Assembly (NCBI RefSeq): GCF_033807715.1
Contig: NC_084592.1
Span: forward strand, 20,956,501-21,020,500
Length of the DNA stretch: 64,000 bases
DNA from: Cololabis saira
Lineage: Eukaryota; Chordata; Actinopteri; Beloniformes; Belonidae
Reading direction: 5' to 3'
Part shown: piece by piece, positions 49,958-64,000 of the stretch
Position numbering within the stretch: position 1 is the stretch's first letter
How the letters are laid out: the number at the start of each line of letters is the position of its first letter
Position numbers and translations under genes: made by a program
Notes under the pieces: model-generated
The model's input: the letters and a program-made list of their open reading frames with translations, nothing else
What the model was told of the DNA's origin: nothing
Databases searched by the model: none

Positions 49958-50105
49958 AAGCACGAACAGCAATCGACCCAAATCTTGAGATCTGATTGCA
50001 GTCTGAGCTAAGCTACCGCTACCGCTACCTAACCCCAAAAACTACAGAGCAAGCATGCAGGTGAACAAGCCAATGTGTATGTCTACGTGTGTGTATGCGT
50101 GTATG
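49958..50105 (+). repeat. interspersed repeat copy C, third piece
   Basis: Continues 'cacgaacagcaatcgaccca' through 'agagcaagcatgcaggtgaa' to TGTATG sequence, completing copy C. Confidence 0.75.
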
Positions 50106-51268
50106 CAGCTGTTTTCTCAATAAAGCTTTGAGAAAAAAAAAAGAAAAAAGCGCTGCCGAGGCCGCATTGCATTCTGGGATATAGTAGGCGAGCTAGACTG
50201 GTCTGATGCATGTTGCGGATTTTTTTCCAGGTCAGTAAAACATCCGGGTATTTTTCGCACACTGCAGATTTCCTTCTGTTCACATACAGCATACTACTTA
50301 CTACATTTTGGCCAAATCAGTGTATACTTGTAGTACAGTATGCGAATTCGGAAACGGCCCTTGTCTCCTATTTTTACTTTACAGGAAGAAGACAACAGGA
50401 AAAATCAGGATCCTTCCCGTTTATTGACCAATAGTAGTGGAGCTGGACCAAGAAGGACAGCCCTCCTCATTTGCATAATGAGGCAGAAATGCATTTTTAA
50501 ATATGTCAGTTTTGGTCCTCCAGATGAAAAGCTGATGACAAACCATTAATATGAATCAGGTGTGTTGATGTAAGAAAACATCTAAAACATGCAAACAGAG
50601 GCGCTGGAGGACTGGAATTCGTCACGTGTTGTATAATGAATAGCACATAGAACAGTGTAGCAGCGTATCCACTGATAAAAGGAAAACAGTACTATGTGTA
50701 TGTTTGACTTACCGGGGATTCTAGTTGAAACTTCCAACTTGAAAATCAAAAAAAACATTGCTATTTGGTGCATTTTGTGCCACTCACTTTTAGGGCATGG
50801 AACTGCATCCGCCTATGCCTTGATCATCAGACATGCACAGGCTCGTAAAGGAAAGGGCCCACTCAGATTCTAGCTGGGGCCAATGCCCCTGTGGCTTGGC
50901 TCCTAGGACCTCCTATCATGAATCGTTTAGCAGACCTATGCTTATAGATCAGTTGGCTTCATGACATATCGATGCAGACAAACCAGTTCATTCCAAGGGG
51001 TTCACATACTTACAACTGTAGTCTCTCCAGTTCATATTATAATGATGATTATAATTAGGAAATTTAAGATTTCAGTTCCTCATAATGACAAAATATAGAA
51101 ATTATTCAGTGACTTTTTATTTTTTTTAAATGTTATTTTAACAAACTAGTGTTGGTAATAATTTTTTTAATTCATGAAAGTTTTTTGGGAGAATGTTAGT
51201 AACCTTATACCCATTACAGTGTTTATTAAATATTGAAGTATATAAAAAACACACACAATCCGATTCTG

Positions 51269-51269
<1 letters not shown>
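50106..51269. other. non-coding DNA, no gene seen
   Basis: About 50140-50360 contains 'acatttggccaaatcagtgt'-like sequence and 'gtagtacagtatgcgaattc', similar to a common teleost MITE end, but no partner end was found. The rest is unremarkable. Confidence 0.4.

Positions 51270-51360
<91 letters not shown>
51270..51360. repeat. (ATT)n microsatellite
   Basis: About 90 bases of TTA/ATT trinucleotide. Confidence 0.97.
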
Positions 51361-51361
<1 letters not shown>

Positions 51362-52615
51362 ATCTAAATTAATATATTAGTACTTTTATTAACTTTTTAT
51401 TTATTTATTTACTCTGGGGTGGTGCAGAGGTCTCAGAAAGATACAGTATGTATCAAATACATAACATCAGGCATCAAGGGGTTAAATCCCATTAAAAGTA
51501 TCAGTATACTAAATTGTTAATCATAATTAAAAAAATATCAGTATAATACAATAGTGTGATGGTAAAATGGTTTTGCTGACAATACTGTAAATCAATGGCA
51601 AAATTAATGTCTTTATTTTTCTGTATAAATTCACAGCAGAGCATCTCATCATGGAGGCTCTGTTGTGAAGTTGTGAAAACAACAGTAATGAAATTCAGTA
51701 TAGTATTGTGATACCGTATTTTGAATTTGTTTTTCATATACTTCATTCTTTTTTCTTCTTACTTTTCTTTTAGATGCTTCATTTCATTTAATTGAATTTA
51801 AACTCTGCAACTTCTTTATACAATTAAATAAAAGTTCACAAAATGCCTGTATAAATTAGTGAAAATTAAAAATGGAGTCCAAAAAGAAGGTCTGATGTGA
51901 ATACTATAGTCTTCAGTGTACTCCTGAAGCAGAATTTGCTATCCACATGCAGATACTGTAAGGAAAATACTTTTGAGCATCAGGTCAGATGACGTAGTAA
52001 GGAGAGAATGACAGGAAGGGTGAGGTTTAGACTCAGCCCAACAAAATCAACTGTATCAAAAGAACTGTAGAGAGCCAATAATAGACTAGTGCAAACAAAA
52101 CTAGTGACAAGAATAGAAGGATCAAAACAATGCCTATTTAGTGCTCATGCAGGCAGTGTGAATGGCTTTTGTGTGATGCATATTATTGCAATCTCAGTAT
52201 AACCACGGTGCTGAGCAAATCTCAGTAATTAACCTATGGTAATGACAAAAGCCAATTTATGGCTCTTAAAGATCAAATGTATCTGGGTTAATGTGAGGTC
52301 AATCTAATGCATGTCTGGTAATACCAGAGCTGGAATTGAAGTAGCTGACTGGAGAGGTGTACTGGGATTATTGACAGTGAGAATGGTGCTGTTAAAGACA
52401 ACCATTGTAAATAGACAACAATGCACAATGTTGAATTGAGGATTAAGTTTGGACATTAACAGTATCTGTTGTGAATTATTTAGCAAAATGCCTTGTTATG
52501 ATGTGAGAAAACATTTATCTTTCTTCATTTCCTACTAGCCTACTCCATGCTGCACAAGTTAATGACGACGGCAATTAATTTTATTTGTGCAATTAATTCA
52601 CCATCACATGCTGTC
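51361..52615. other. non-coding DNA, no gene seen
   Basis: Strongly AT-rich, with no coding exon or repeat boundary recognised. Confidence 0.5.
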
Positions 52616-54749
<2,134 letters not shown>

Positions 54750-55667
54750 TAGGGATGTCCCGATCACGTGATCGGAAATCGGACCCGATCACGTTGTTTC
54801 AGAATTGATCGAAATCCGATGTTGCATCCCGATCTGGGATTTTATTCTCATTATTTTGACCAGCGCATCAAACAGACTATGGAAAAAATGCGAAACAACT
54901 GTGTATCAACGAGCAACGGGTCTAGGTAATATTGCGCCACAACACTGCTAATATGAGGAAAGCTATGGCTGAGCTGGGGGTGGGGGGTGTGGGCTGTATC
55001 ACGTAAAGTGAGTTCAAGAAAATTGCTTGTTTTTGGTGATCTGCGCATGCGCACTGCAGTGTTAGAGCGGAGGCGAATAAATAAAAGTTAAGAGGCGTCA
55101 GTGTTCTCTTCCTAAGCTGAGCGTTCTTGCCAACTTTGCGTGCATGAAGGCTTGCTTCCTAAACGCAGCGTGATGAGAACCCTGCTACCGCGAGGAAGAT
55201 TGTAGGTCACTTTAAACACAAACATTTTATTCTTTAAGCCAGAAAAGGACAGTAAGAGGTAAGTGTACAGTCTAAAAAGCACATTACTGGCCTTACTTTA
55301 TGACACTGTTGCACATTTATTTGCTTATTTGTTTACATGCCTGCTCGGTATTTTAAGTTGAGCTGCTGTTTTTATTTAATTCAAATTTATGCATGAATTT
55401 GCAGTATTTTTACTAGTTAATAGTTGCACTATTATTACTTGATTGTTCAAGCTACCTCCAAGAGAACTGCAGTGTTTAAGTGCAAATTGATAAAATAAAG
55501 GGAATAAAAAAAATAGGGGACAACCTGGATCTGTTTATTTTGCATTTGTTCATTTTTTTTATGTGTTAGGAAAGTATCAGATCGGGACTTGGTATCGGCA
55601 AATATTCAAAATCAAATGACTCGGAATCGGATCGAGGCCAAGAAAAAGCCTGATCGGGACATCTCTA
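54750..55667. mobile_element. 918-bp hAT-type nonautonomous element
   Basis: The ends are TAGGGATGTCCCGATCA and TGATCGGGACATCTCTA, inverted with one mismatch. Subterminal repeats of 'atcggaaatcggacccgatc'/'actcggaatcggatcgagg' type lie inside both ends. The flanks cttcatac and cttccaaa match at five of eight positions, which suits an old 8-bp target duplication. It has no coding capacity. Confidence 0.75.
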
Positions 55668-58184
55668 CTTCCAAAGAACACAAAAAGTCTAAGAGGAGTC
55701 ATTGCAGTTCGACTCCATGACAATGGGACCAAAACCACTCCAGGGACTTCACCTCATCTGTCTCTGAGAAAGACCACTCAGACAGCTGTGTTGGCAAACA
55801 TAAACATGCAGACACCTACACATCTTGCAGATATATGCAATGTGTGTGTGTGCGCATTCAAGTCCCTGAAGAGTGTTGTCTCTGTGTTTGACTGTTCCAG
55901 CAGGAAAATAAACGGGCTCCAGCTGCTCGCTCTCAACAATCCACTTTTTCTTATATCGCAGTGACATATAAAGAATTAAATATTAATACGCTATTGTGTA
56001 TTGATTGAAAAAATACCTGCCACTGTAATGGGCCAGTTGATATTTCTGAGGAAAACAATGACAAACTCGTTATCAAAGGGCATTTTTTAAACATTTATGA
56101 CAACTGAGTAGCTGTGGAGCAGAAGGCCTCACGTTGACAATAAAAAGCATGCAGATGAAGACAAAACCCATTTATACTTGTTCAAAATGCACGTTATGCA
56201 TGATAAACATTACCTCTTAAGCTGCATTAACCTTGGAAGACCTGGCACTATAGATTCAACAGTGCAACTGCTTATTCTGATGGGGTTTTTTAAAAATCTT
56301 TTTAAAGCTTAAATTTCATTATACTTCAGAGAGGACAAACTATATCAAGGTGTGCAATGCACAATTTTCACAGTAAACAAAACTGACTGATGTCTAAGGG
56401 ATTGGACTTTGTCCTGTGGGGAGGAAAAAAAAAAGGAAAAAATCAAATACAGTTTTTCATTCTGCAATTCCAGAGGCTGAGTGAGCTACACTGACACGTC
56501 CTTTGTTCGCCTGACTCATGGCCGGGGAATGGAACTTTTGTGTGGTGTGGAAAGATTTCACCACAAAAACAGAAAGAGATTCCACCATTCAGTCGACAGG
56601 AGCAAAACAAAGAGGGTCTTTAAACTTGCCAGTCCAGTCAGTGGAGAGTCCAGTCAAGTTGCACTGAGAACAGTGGAGTAGAAATCTACTGTTGGCCATG
56701 AGGAGACTGTGGTGTGACTGTGAGAAGCCACTGAGACCCTTCTCCCTTGAGGGCCGGACTAAGAGAGACATTGGCTGTCCACTTTAGGGTCCAGCAGGTC
56801 TTCTGAGGTGTCACCTCCACGCAATGTGACAAACCCCTCTGGTATGACCCATCTTCACACTCCCCCATCCCCTTTCTTCCATGTTCTTAGACAAATGAGT
56901 GAAGAGCCCAGCCTGGGCAGGACCACAGGCAAGGACGGAGACGATGCGGACTCCACCAGTCACAGCTTTTCGCTCCATCACTTCACACTTATATCCCCCA
57001 CACTCTTCTTTGTCCCCTCCCTTTATCTTTTTTCAGGCCTTGGGCTTTTTTTCCCTTCTTGCTCATTTTGTGACTACAGGACTTTTACCAGGGTCTAGCC
57101 CAGACATACGCCACATGTCACCCTTCCGTTTGTGGCCATGGTGCCTGAAGCCAGAAGCAGTCTTGGACTTGAAATGCAGGATCCTGACAACAACCCTCTC
57201 TCTGTCTTCTTCTTTATTTCTAACAGTTCAGTTAGAATCTATATCATTGCAGAACCTTTACTTTCTCACCACTACATGTCAAAGTGATGTTCACATGTAT
57301 ATTATTGTAAGAAAAAGTGCATTATGGATAAAAGTTGTGATGTCCTCTGTCATTCTATCGGATAAGAAAAGTTTGACTACAACCAGCAAAGTCGTCTAAA
57401 ATAGTCTTAATTGTATTGAAACACTACCTTTTTTACTTTCTTAGAAATTAGTTTTTGCAGAGTAGAGTCAAGATTCAAGACTTAAGACCTTTATTCGTCA
57501 TTTTGCAGTGTTTTGTCAATGACATGATCAGACCAAGAACCTTTAAGGATCTGTTTAAATGCATAAAGAAATGAAGATAGAAAACAGAATACAACCAAGA
57601 GACAGAAGGCTGTACGTATAATACTGCTCACTTTTCAGTACAGCTAGCTGGACCTGATGCATACTGCAGTGAGTATTGGTGGGCTTCCTGAAGCAGTTTA
57701 TTTTAAGTGTAGTTCATCAATGAACACTTATTATGTTACTAATATCTCCAAGTCTATTACCTGAAGACTGAATTAAAACACTACGGAGGCTGCATAAAGG
57801 CTGGCTAATATCCTGCATGAAGATGTCTCGTGAGACGCTTCATTTTCTCCGGGAGGAGCACAGATCTTGGGGTGGATGACGGTTAGAGCACAACTTTGAA
57901 TCAGAAGGTGAACATTTTGCCCATGCCATAAAATGTTTTGAAAACAAAAAAAAAAGTGTATTTACATTTTTAAGAAAGTTTAATTGTAATTTGGAATGTG
58001 CCATATTTTTAGTACCTTCTTAACCGTATCCTGGTCCTATAAACCACTTTATAAAGTGTTTTTTTTATTACCCATTCGCACAAATATGCTTACACTACAG
58101 CATTTCTATTACATAGTTGGTTTACATACAGCAGTCCTTTTATTTTTACACTCATAGACCAATAAGAACATTGAAGGGACAATG
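55668..58184. other. non-coding DNA, no gene seen
   Basis: I searched specifically for the gpd2 exon that should follow the one at 60757-60901 and did not find it here. ORFs at 56.5-57.4 kb are short and lack family features. Confidence 0.45.
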
Positions 58185-58290
58185 TGGGGTTACATGTCCT
58201 GCCCAAGGACACTCTGACACTTGACTGGGATAGGGATTGACCCATTAACTTTCCAGTTACAGGACTTCTGACTACCCACTGAGTCATCAT
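58185..58290 (-). repeat. tRNA-derived SINE head, degraded
   Basis: On the minus strand 'actcagtgggtagtcagaag' (A-box-like) precedes 'gggtcaatccc' (B-box-like) and 'gagtgtccttgggcagg', an arrangement common in teleost SINEs. Confidence 0.6.
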
Positions 58291-60756
58291 CAAGAAAATT
58301 CAGATTCCAGCAATCCTTACGAACATTTCCACAAATCCGTCCCTCGAGCTGTACCCAAAGATACTTTTCTTTTCCTTTTGAAATAATATCTTGACTATAA
58401 TTCTAACTTTAAAATATTGGATACCTTCCACTGAAGAGTTACATATCCAAATAAAACTGAAGGAGAAGTTTCGAAAGGAAACGCCTCATTGGAAGAGGAA
58501 ATTAATTAACTATTGAGCTATCTTTTCAGAAGAAAAAAATCTTAACCCTAAAATCAATTCAAATTTCCAAAGTACTTCATTTGTCCCTGAGGGTAAAATG
58601 AATTATTAAAAGTACTGTTGGAAAAATGTCTAATAATAAAAAGTGTGTATTACGTATTTATTGTTAATTGGAATACAACAGTAGCATGTCATGTTGATAG
58701 ATGTTAGCCACCAATGTCCTCTTTATCTGTCCATCTTTAACCATTTATTTTCTGCACCAGTGCAGAACATCAAAAGACTTTCTCAAGAATCTTTTACAAT
58801 AACTTTGTATTTATTTAGCATATAGATGGCAGAGCTAATATATAGGAATGCAAGAAAAAAAAGAAGAAGAAAAAAAAACCCCTCATGGAATAATCTTGTG
58901 CTGAGTACAGCCATGATAATGATGATGGATTAGAAATACGGCAGCGTATTGGGATTACAGAACTATTAACCGGGCGGGGAAGGAGGATGAGGGGGCTGAC
59001 CAGTATCAAGCTAATCAATCAAATAATCGGGACAAGCCCTTGTCTACTAGAAACAATTAGACCACTTCTCCAAAATCAATAACCCTGCATTCTGTTTAGA
59101 TACCCGCTGGTCACTCATTCAATAAACCCTCAGTGGGTTTTGATAAGCCTGCCACTCGGCAACAGTCATTTGAGGCTCCGTGTGGGAACAAAATACATCC
59201 AACAGGCTCCAGGAAGGTCTCATAAAAATTGCAAATCGAAAACAATATAATTTAATGTGGCAAAGGTTATTTTTCTACTTGTTCATTATCAGATGTCCCA
59301 TGTGAAAGCATTGCCATAAAGGGAAAAAATCTATTTTGTCTTGAGTGTTTGGGGAAAACAGGAGGGGCGTGTAATATATCCAAAGGAAAACAAAATAATG
59401 ACGGAATCAAAGGGCTTCATAAAATCACTCTGAGAAATAGACCTGGTGGTGGAGGTGTCTCCCGTTTCCAGCACAGCTCCCATACATAATTAAAGCAGGA
59501 ATTTGTATCTGTCTGTACTCTGTTGCCTCCTGATGAATTAATATCTGGTGGAAGTCCTACACAGTCATCAGATTAGCTCATTTATTCCTGTCAGCTGCTT
59601 GCTCTATCAGCTATTTGTAAATCAGAGAAGGTGGTTGGGTGGATGCTGGACGTGGGGGTTGGGATTGTTGGACGTGTATTTATTATCATAAATGGCTGTT
59701 ATGAATTAGGTCTGATTCAAACATCCGGGCTATAGTGCCGCAAGTGTAAGTGTGCGGTGATGATTCTTTTTTTTTTTCCCCACTGTGATAAATGTTATGT
59801 TGGTTGTTCTGCCATAGCTGTACTTTATATCAAATATGTTTCTCCAGTTTTACAGTCACCTGCACACAAGTGTAAGAATTTCCAGGCAGCTACAATTCGG
59901 TGAATCGATGGACAAAAAAAAAAAATACACACAAAAACACCTGCTGACCTGCAGTACAGGTAAGTAGGTATTTATTAAAAGCAACCAGAGTGATTATGAC
60001 CTTCTATGGTGGAAGATGGGTACTTAGGACACCAGTCAGAGGTTAATGTCCTCCGCCACAAAGATGACATGTGGTATCCTCTCACATGTCACGAGAAGAT
60101 CCAGTTTAGGATCCTCGAGCTCCATGTTGAGATGTCTGAGTATTATGTGCATAGGAAGGTGAATGGGTAGGGAGGGGAACAAACAAGACGACTGCATTAA
60201 CCTTTGGTCTGCTAGGGAGGGGAGGGCACGAGCAGGCCGGGCTGGTTGAAGGGACACCCCATAATCAGGCTCCTGTCAGGGCTGTTTCCAGGAGATTAAT
60301 TCAGCTGGTTTCAGATTCCAGTTGCTGCTCCCCGAGCCTCGATGCAGGGAACACATATCGCCCTGTTTAAAACACACGCACATGGCACTGACTCAATTTA
60401 ACACAGGAATAGCGAAGGGGAAAGGCTGGGTCATATGAGTTGCATTTTTTCCTTTTAAACATAAATAACATACATCAACACGTCAGTGGTAATCTCAGCA
60501 CCTTCCAACCCAGAGAGAAGCTGCAAAATATTAAAGAAGAAGATGATGACACTGCTCAGTGGCAGCTCCCAGCTCGGACTAAACACCTTCTCCAAACTTC
60601 ATATACCAGCAGTCTCCCAGGCAGAGCTTGGTTGTCGTGTCCAGAGCGTGACGAGTCTCTAGTGGTGCTAACTAATGAAGTGATGAGAAGGCAGTGCTGA
60701 GGAGAAGGTGATACAGTGGGATAGTGACAAAGACGTAGGGACCCACTGTTAGTTAC
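58291..60756. other. non-coding DNA, no gene seen
   Basis: Presumed intronic if gpd2 continues to the left. About 59040-59170 and 59450-59640 are complex, TAAT-rich sequences that could be conserved non-coding elements. The ORF at 60036-60257 was not recognised. Confidence 0.4.
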
Positions 60757-60901
60757 CTGTAATAGCCCTGGATGACGATGTGCACCCCAGCGCTAGGCTG
60801 ACAGATGTCGGGGCTCTTCTGATCATCCATTTTCCACAGCGTGTCCGTAAAAGGTCCCGTGGCATTGATAACACATTTGGCTCTGACATCAAATTCCTGC
60901 C
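60757..60901 (-). CDS. gpd2: mitochondrial glycerol-3-phosphate dehydrogenase, internal exon
   Basis: A 145-bp exon between acceptor CTTTCATAG and donor GTAACT on the minus strand. It encodes QEFDVRAKCVINATGPFTDT, then LWKMDDQK and ICQPSAGVHIVIQGYY. This is a highly conserved part of the FAD-dependent catalytic domain of GPD2, including the N-A-T-G-P-F flavin-binding turn. The enzyme sits on the outer face of the inner mitochondrial membrane, oxidises glycerol 3-phosphate to dihydroxyacetone phosphate and passes electrons to ubiquinone. It enters in phase 1 and leaves in phase 2, matching the upstream exon. The next exon (expected to begin with the rest of Ser and P-E-S/N-M-G) was not found within the window. 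Confidence 0.93.
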
Positions 60902-61887
60902 CTATGAAAGAAAACAGCATCAATCACCAGGGGCTATTCATCTGTGGCTGGTGACAAGCTGGATTATTAATTTATCAGCAAACGCCCCCCTCTCTCCGTA
61001 ATAGAGTGGCTCGAATGTGTCCATGGGAGACTTCCCAGGATTGTAATTAATAGGAAACAGACATACCTAATTTCCCTCTCGTCTCTTTGTGTCACAGCCT
61101 AGCTCAGTGGCAGTGACGGAGGGTCTTTTGAATTGTGGAAGGGAAATGTTTGTTAATGTGATGCTTGATGTTGACCAGCTACAGTATATAATGGGAGACG
61201 CATCAAAAGATACCACGAGGACAGCAAATGATCTGTTGTGATAATGGGGCGAGAAAAAAATAGGGAAAAAAGGACAAAGTAAAAATTTGACATTCAACAT
61301 AACTACTACTAAAGGAAGGGACGAGCGGAAATAGAAGGACTGGATTCATGAGAATGAAATTAATGTTGTTGTTTTTTTCCAACAAACAAGAAAAAAAGAC
61401 AAAAAAAATAGCTGTTTCCATTATCCTGTCAGTCTAAGCCCTCCCTACGTGAGGCACCTCCTCTCACATTATTAAAGTGAGACATCTCCTCCAAGAGCAC
61501 ACTTCCATCTTTTAAAACATCAGGGGGTGGCCATGTGTTGAGATCCCTAAATCTTGGTTATTCATGAAATGTTTCAGAATACCATCTTTTACCCTTAACT
61601 GCTTCATTCTTCCAAAGCCAACCTTACACATGACATTTAAAAGGTAAGTAAGGGCATTTGGAATACGCTAATTCGGTCTTATGTTCCTCCCTACACGATC
61701 TGAAGCAGCTCTCTACACCATAAAACGCTTATGAAATATTAAAAGCCTCTGCATTCGATGTGCAATGACTATGTGCAAACTAGCCCTGAGTAAGAGGTGC
61801 TGGGAGGTCCCCTGTTGTGAAGGCTAGAGAAAGTGAGGATAGAGTGAGGCGGGAAGGCAGGAAGGAAGTGGCTTTTGTTGGATTTAC
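60902..61887 (-). other. gpd2: gpd2 intron, 986 bp
   Basis: Begins GTAAATCC after 61888 and ends CTTTCATAG before 60901, phase 1. I see no other gene in it. Confidence 0.85.
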
Positions 61888-62052
61888 CTGTGATCACATC
61901 CCTGCAGTGTGCTGCTTGGACTCTCTTCTCCCCCGTCTGAAGGTCTGCCCTCTTCAGTAGGTGCACCACTTCAGTGTAATTGGCTATGGCAGCCCCATAC
62001 CTGGCAGCAGTGAGGGCGATGGCGAGGTTCATTCGAGCATCGTTGTGTTGTC
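61888..62052 (-). CDS. gpd2: mitochondrial glycerol-3-phosphate dehydrogenase, preceding internal exon
   Basis: A 165-bp exon between acceptor CCGCTGCAG and donor GTAAAT, phase 1 on both sides. It encodes QHNDARMNLAIALTAARYGA, then AIANYTEVVHLLKRADLQTG and CRDVITG. It joins in frame to the 60757-60901 exon to give the known GPD2 order G-Q-H-N-D-A-R-M ... T-G-Q-E-F-D-V. It is part of the FAD/substrate domain. Earlier exons must lie to the right of the window or in 62053-64000, where I did not find them. Confidence 0.93.
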
Positions 62053-64000
62053 CTGCAGCGGGGGGACAGGACCAGAGCAGGGGGATGTGAGTCACCCCGA
62101 GCCTGTGACTGGTGGTATGGAAGTGTGTCGGAACCGATATGTCACATCTGTCCCTGTCACTTTGCATCAGTGCGATAGCTGCTCTGGCCACACAAGGAGC
62201 ACACTTAAAGCCACAGTGGCCCTTTGGCCTGAGTGTGCGTCTCCACCCGCCCCTCCTCTCTCTTCTCCTTGCACTGGGAAGGGTAACTGGTCCTCAGGAA
62301 AAGGCGGGGAATGTGGGGATAATGAGCAGCTGCTTTTAAAACCTTGATCACACCGGGAGATTAAAGGTATGAGCCGTCAAACTCTAGTTTCACAGGCTTT
62401 ATTGTTTTTTTTTTTTTTTACTATCACTCCCATTAGATCATGATTAGATTATGTTGTGATGCTTGTAATATATGTATTGTTTACAGCTGGTTTAAAAAGA
62501 AAACTACAAATGCTCCACGGGGAAAATTAAATTAAATTAAAAAAACACAAGCTGTCGTTCTAATAATCGCAGTAGTCAATATAACAGTGACGAAGGTGAA
62601 CAAATCTTGACAGCAGCTGGTTTTCTGTCTTAGTGGAGCATCCCTTGGCACAATCCTTTTAATGAACAGAGAAATCAAGTATCAAGATTTATGGATTAAT
62701 CCCGCTCCAGCTCCAAAATACCAGAGATCTATATTCAGAGTCACAAGGTCACAAGTTTTGTAATTTAAATGAAAGGGTCTAAAAGGTGACAAATGAACAA
62801 AGCCTAGTTTCATTAGGAACTGATTCTTATGTACATCTTTGAAGATTTATTGCTGGACAATCCCTTGGTTCAAAAGTAAAGAGAGAATAGAGATGATTAA
62901 TCACTTTTAATGTTGGTGTCTTGGGCGACTTTCGTTCTATTTGTTATTGCCAAGGAAGTTCAAGTCCACATTGTTGGCCAGGGAAAATGTTGCTACTTTG
63001 CAAGAATGAGCAGGGTCCTTTGTGCCCTGATTTATTTTACTTTTGAGCGACTGGAGGCTAGCTAGCTGCTGGGCTCTGCTTAATGCTACAGCATGCTGGA
63101 AGCCATTGCCTCACTACGGGAAAATATATAAATAAACTGAAGGCGAAAAGTTGAGAAAAAAAAAGACAGGAAGAAAAGAAAGAGAACAACAGATTTAAAG
63201 GCCACGTTTTAGAATGAATTACATACAAGAGTATGCACCCTGCCATGATGTATTAGGAAGACCATGTAATCCACTTCTTCATCTCTGTAGGGTGAATGTG
63301 ACCATTATAGTATGTGGTTAGCAAACTTGTGCCACCGGTGGTGTATGAGCACATGCATGCACACGCGTACACACGGAAGCAGCTCGGGCTCGCGAGCGGC
63401 TCAGCACCGGTAGGCAGCGTCTGATCCCCCATGATTGCTGAGCCATGTGATGACCTCTGAACCTGTGATTCACAGCTCTCTGTTGTGAGCCTGTCACAGA
63501 TTGGCACTGGGCTGAGTGCGAGAGAATAAATACTACATTAAATGTCAGGAATTTAAGGATTAGTCAGATCGCAGGAACTTGCAGGATTTATGAATGAGCA
63601 GCGCGCAACGCGGGCATGATAACCTGACACACCGATGATGATAACAATAAAGATGATGGTAATTATCATCAGCAATTAAAAGCCAAAATGGCCGAGTGAC
63701 AGAGCAGAGCTAAATGAGCATCAAAGCTCCCTGGAGGACAGGAGTTCCCCTCCCTCCCTTCCCATCCTCCCCCGTCCCTCCCCTCCCATCCTCTTCGCTC
63801 CCGCCCCTACCTCTACTCGGCTCACACCACCACTCGTTCCAGCCTCCTGGAGGTACAAAACTCAGTGGAGTGAGAGGAACTCCACGGCTGGACAAAATGC
63901 TGCAAAATGACAGAGACAATAATGACAATGAATTTCATGTCTTCCAGTCATAGAACCATAGATGCTTGGCTGGGCAGTCTTCTCCAATTAAATTGTTACA
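62053..64000 (-). other. presumed gpd2 intron, no further exon seen
   Basis: Begins with a pyrimidine-rich acceptor region. A search by eye for the preceding conserved exon (ending ...V-Y-Y-D-G) found none. There are CT-rich runs near 63750-63800 and no RNA gene. Confidence 0.5.

Noticed and set aside
60036..60257. Next gpd2 exon
   Set aside because: The translated sequence does not resemble the expected GPD2 segment, and splice sites are not convincing.

Overview
The window is genomic DNA of a bony fish, probably a percomorph. The evidence is two exons of vertebrate gpd2, teleost-type transposons and SINEs (hAT, Harbinger-like, Expander/RTE-like, Rex1-like, restriction-endonuclease LINE, Ty3/Gypsy) and dense microsatellites. 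There is no bacterial or viral gene layout. Most of the sequence is non-coding or transposon-derived.

Layout. 1-9.1 kb: AT-rich non-coding DNA with one weak candidate terminal exon at the left edge. 9.15-22.97 kb: a nest of transposons. A fish repeat with GGGCCC-containing ends is split by an 11.9-kb element with long inverted repeats and a 7-bp target duplication. That element in turn holds a Rex1-like LINE, a LINE with a restriction-like endonuclease, a hAT element, SINEs and MITEs. 24.2-46.1 kb: a locus present in three copies on the minus strand. It encodes a secreted protein rich in Pro, Gln, Val, His and Tyr that I do not recognise. The copies are a remnant (24.19-24.36 kb), a full-length but frameshifted copy (34.86-37.71 kb) and an open copy (43.10-45.49 kb, 776 codons in two exons). 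These copies are separated and invaded by a Ty3/Gypsy retrotransposon, several hAT elements, Harbinger-like elements and foldback elements. Because the locus is duplicated, one copy often shows the empty site of an insertion in another. 46.1-50.1 kb: a microsatellite-linked repeat interrupted by an RTE LINE and a tRNA-derived SINE. 50.1-60.7 kb: non-coding DNA with one nonautonomous hAT element. 60.76-62.05 kb: two consecutive gpd2 exons on the minus strand.

Only two loci look like host genes under constraint: gpd2 (mitochondrial FAD-linked glycerol-3-phosphate dehydrogenase) and the open copy of the Pro/Gln-rich secreted gene. The latter has a TATA box, a signal-peptide exon, a short phase-1 intron and a large repeat exon, and is the best candidate here for something undescribed. 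The two full-length copies are nearly identical across promoter and 5' half but clearly diverged 3' of the gene, which suggests gene conversion. No statement here rests on a database search; family names come from motif recognition.
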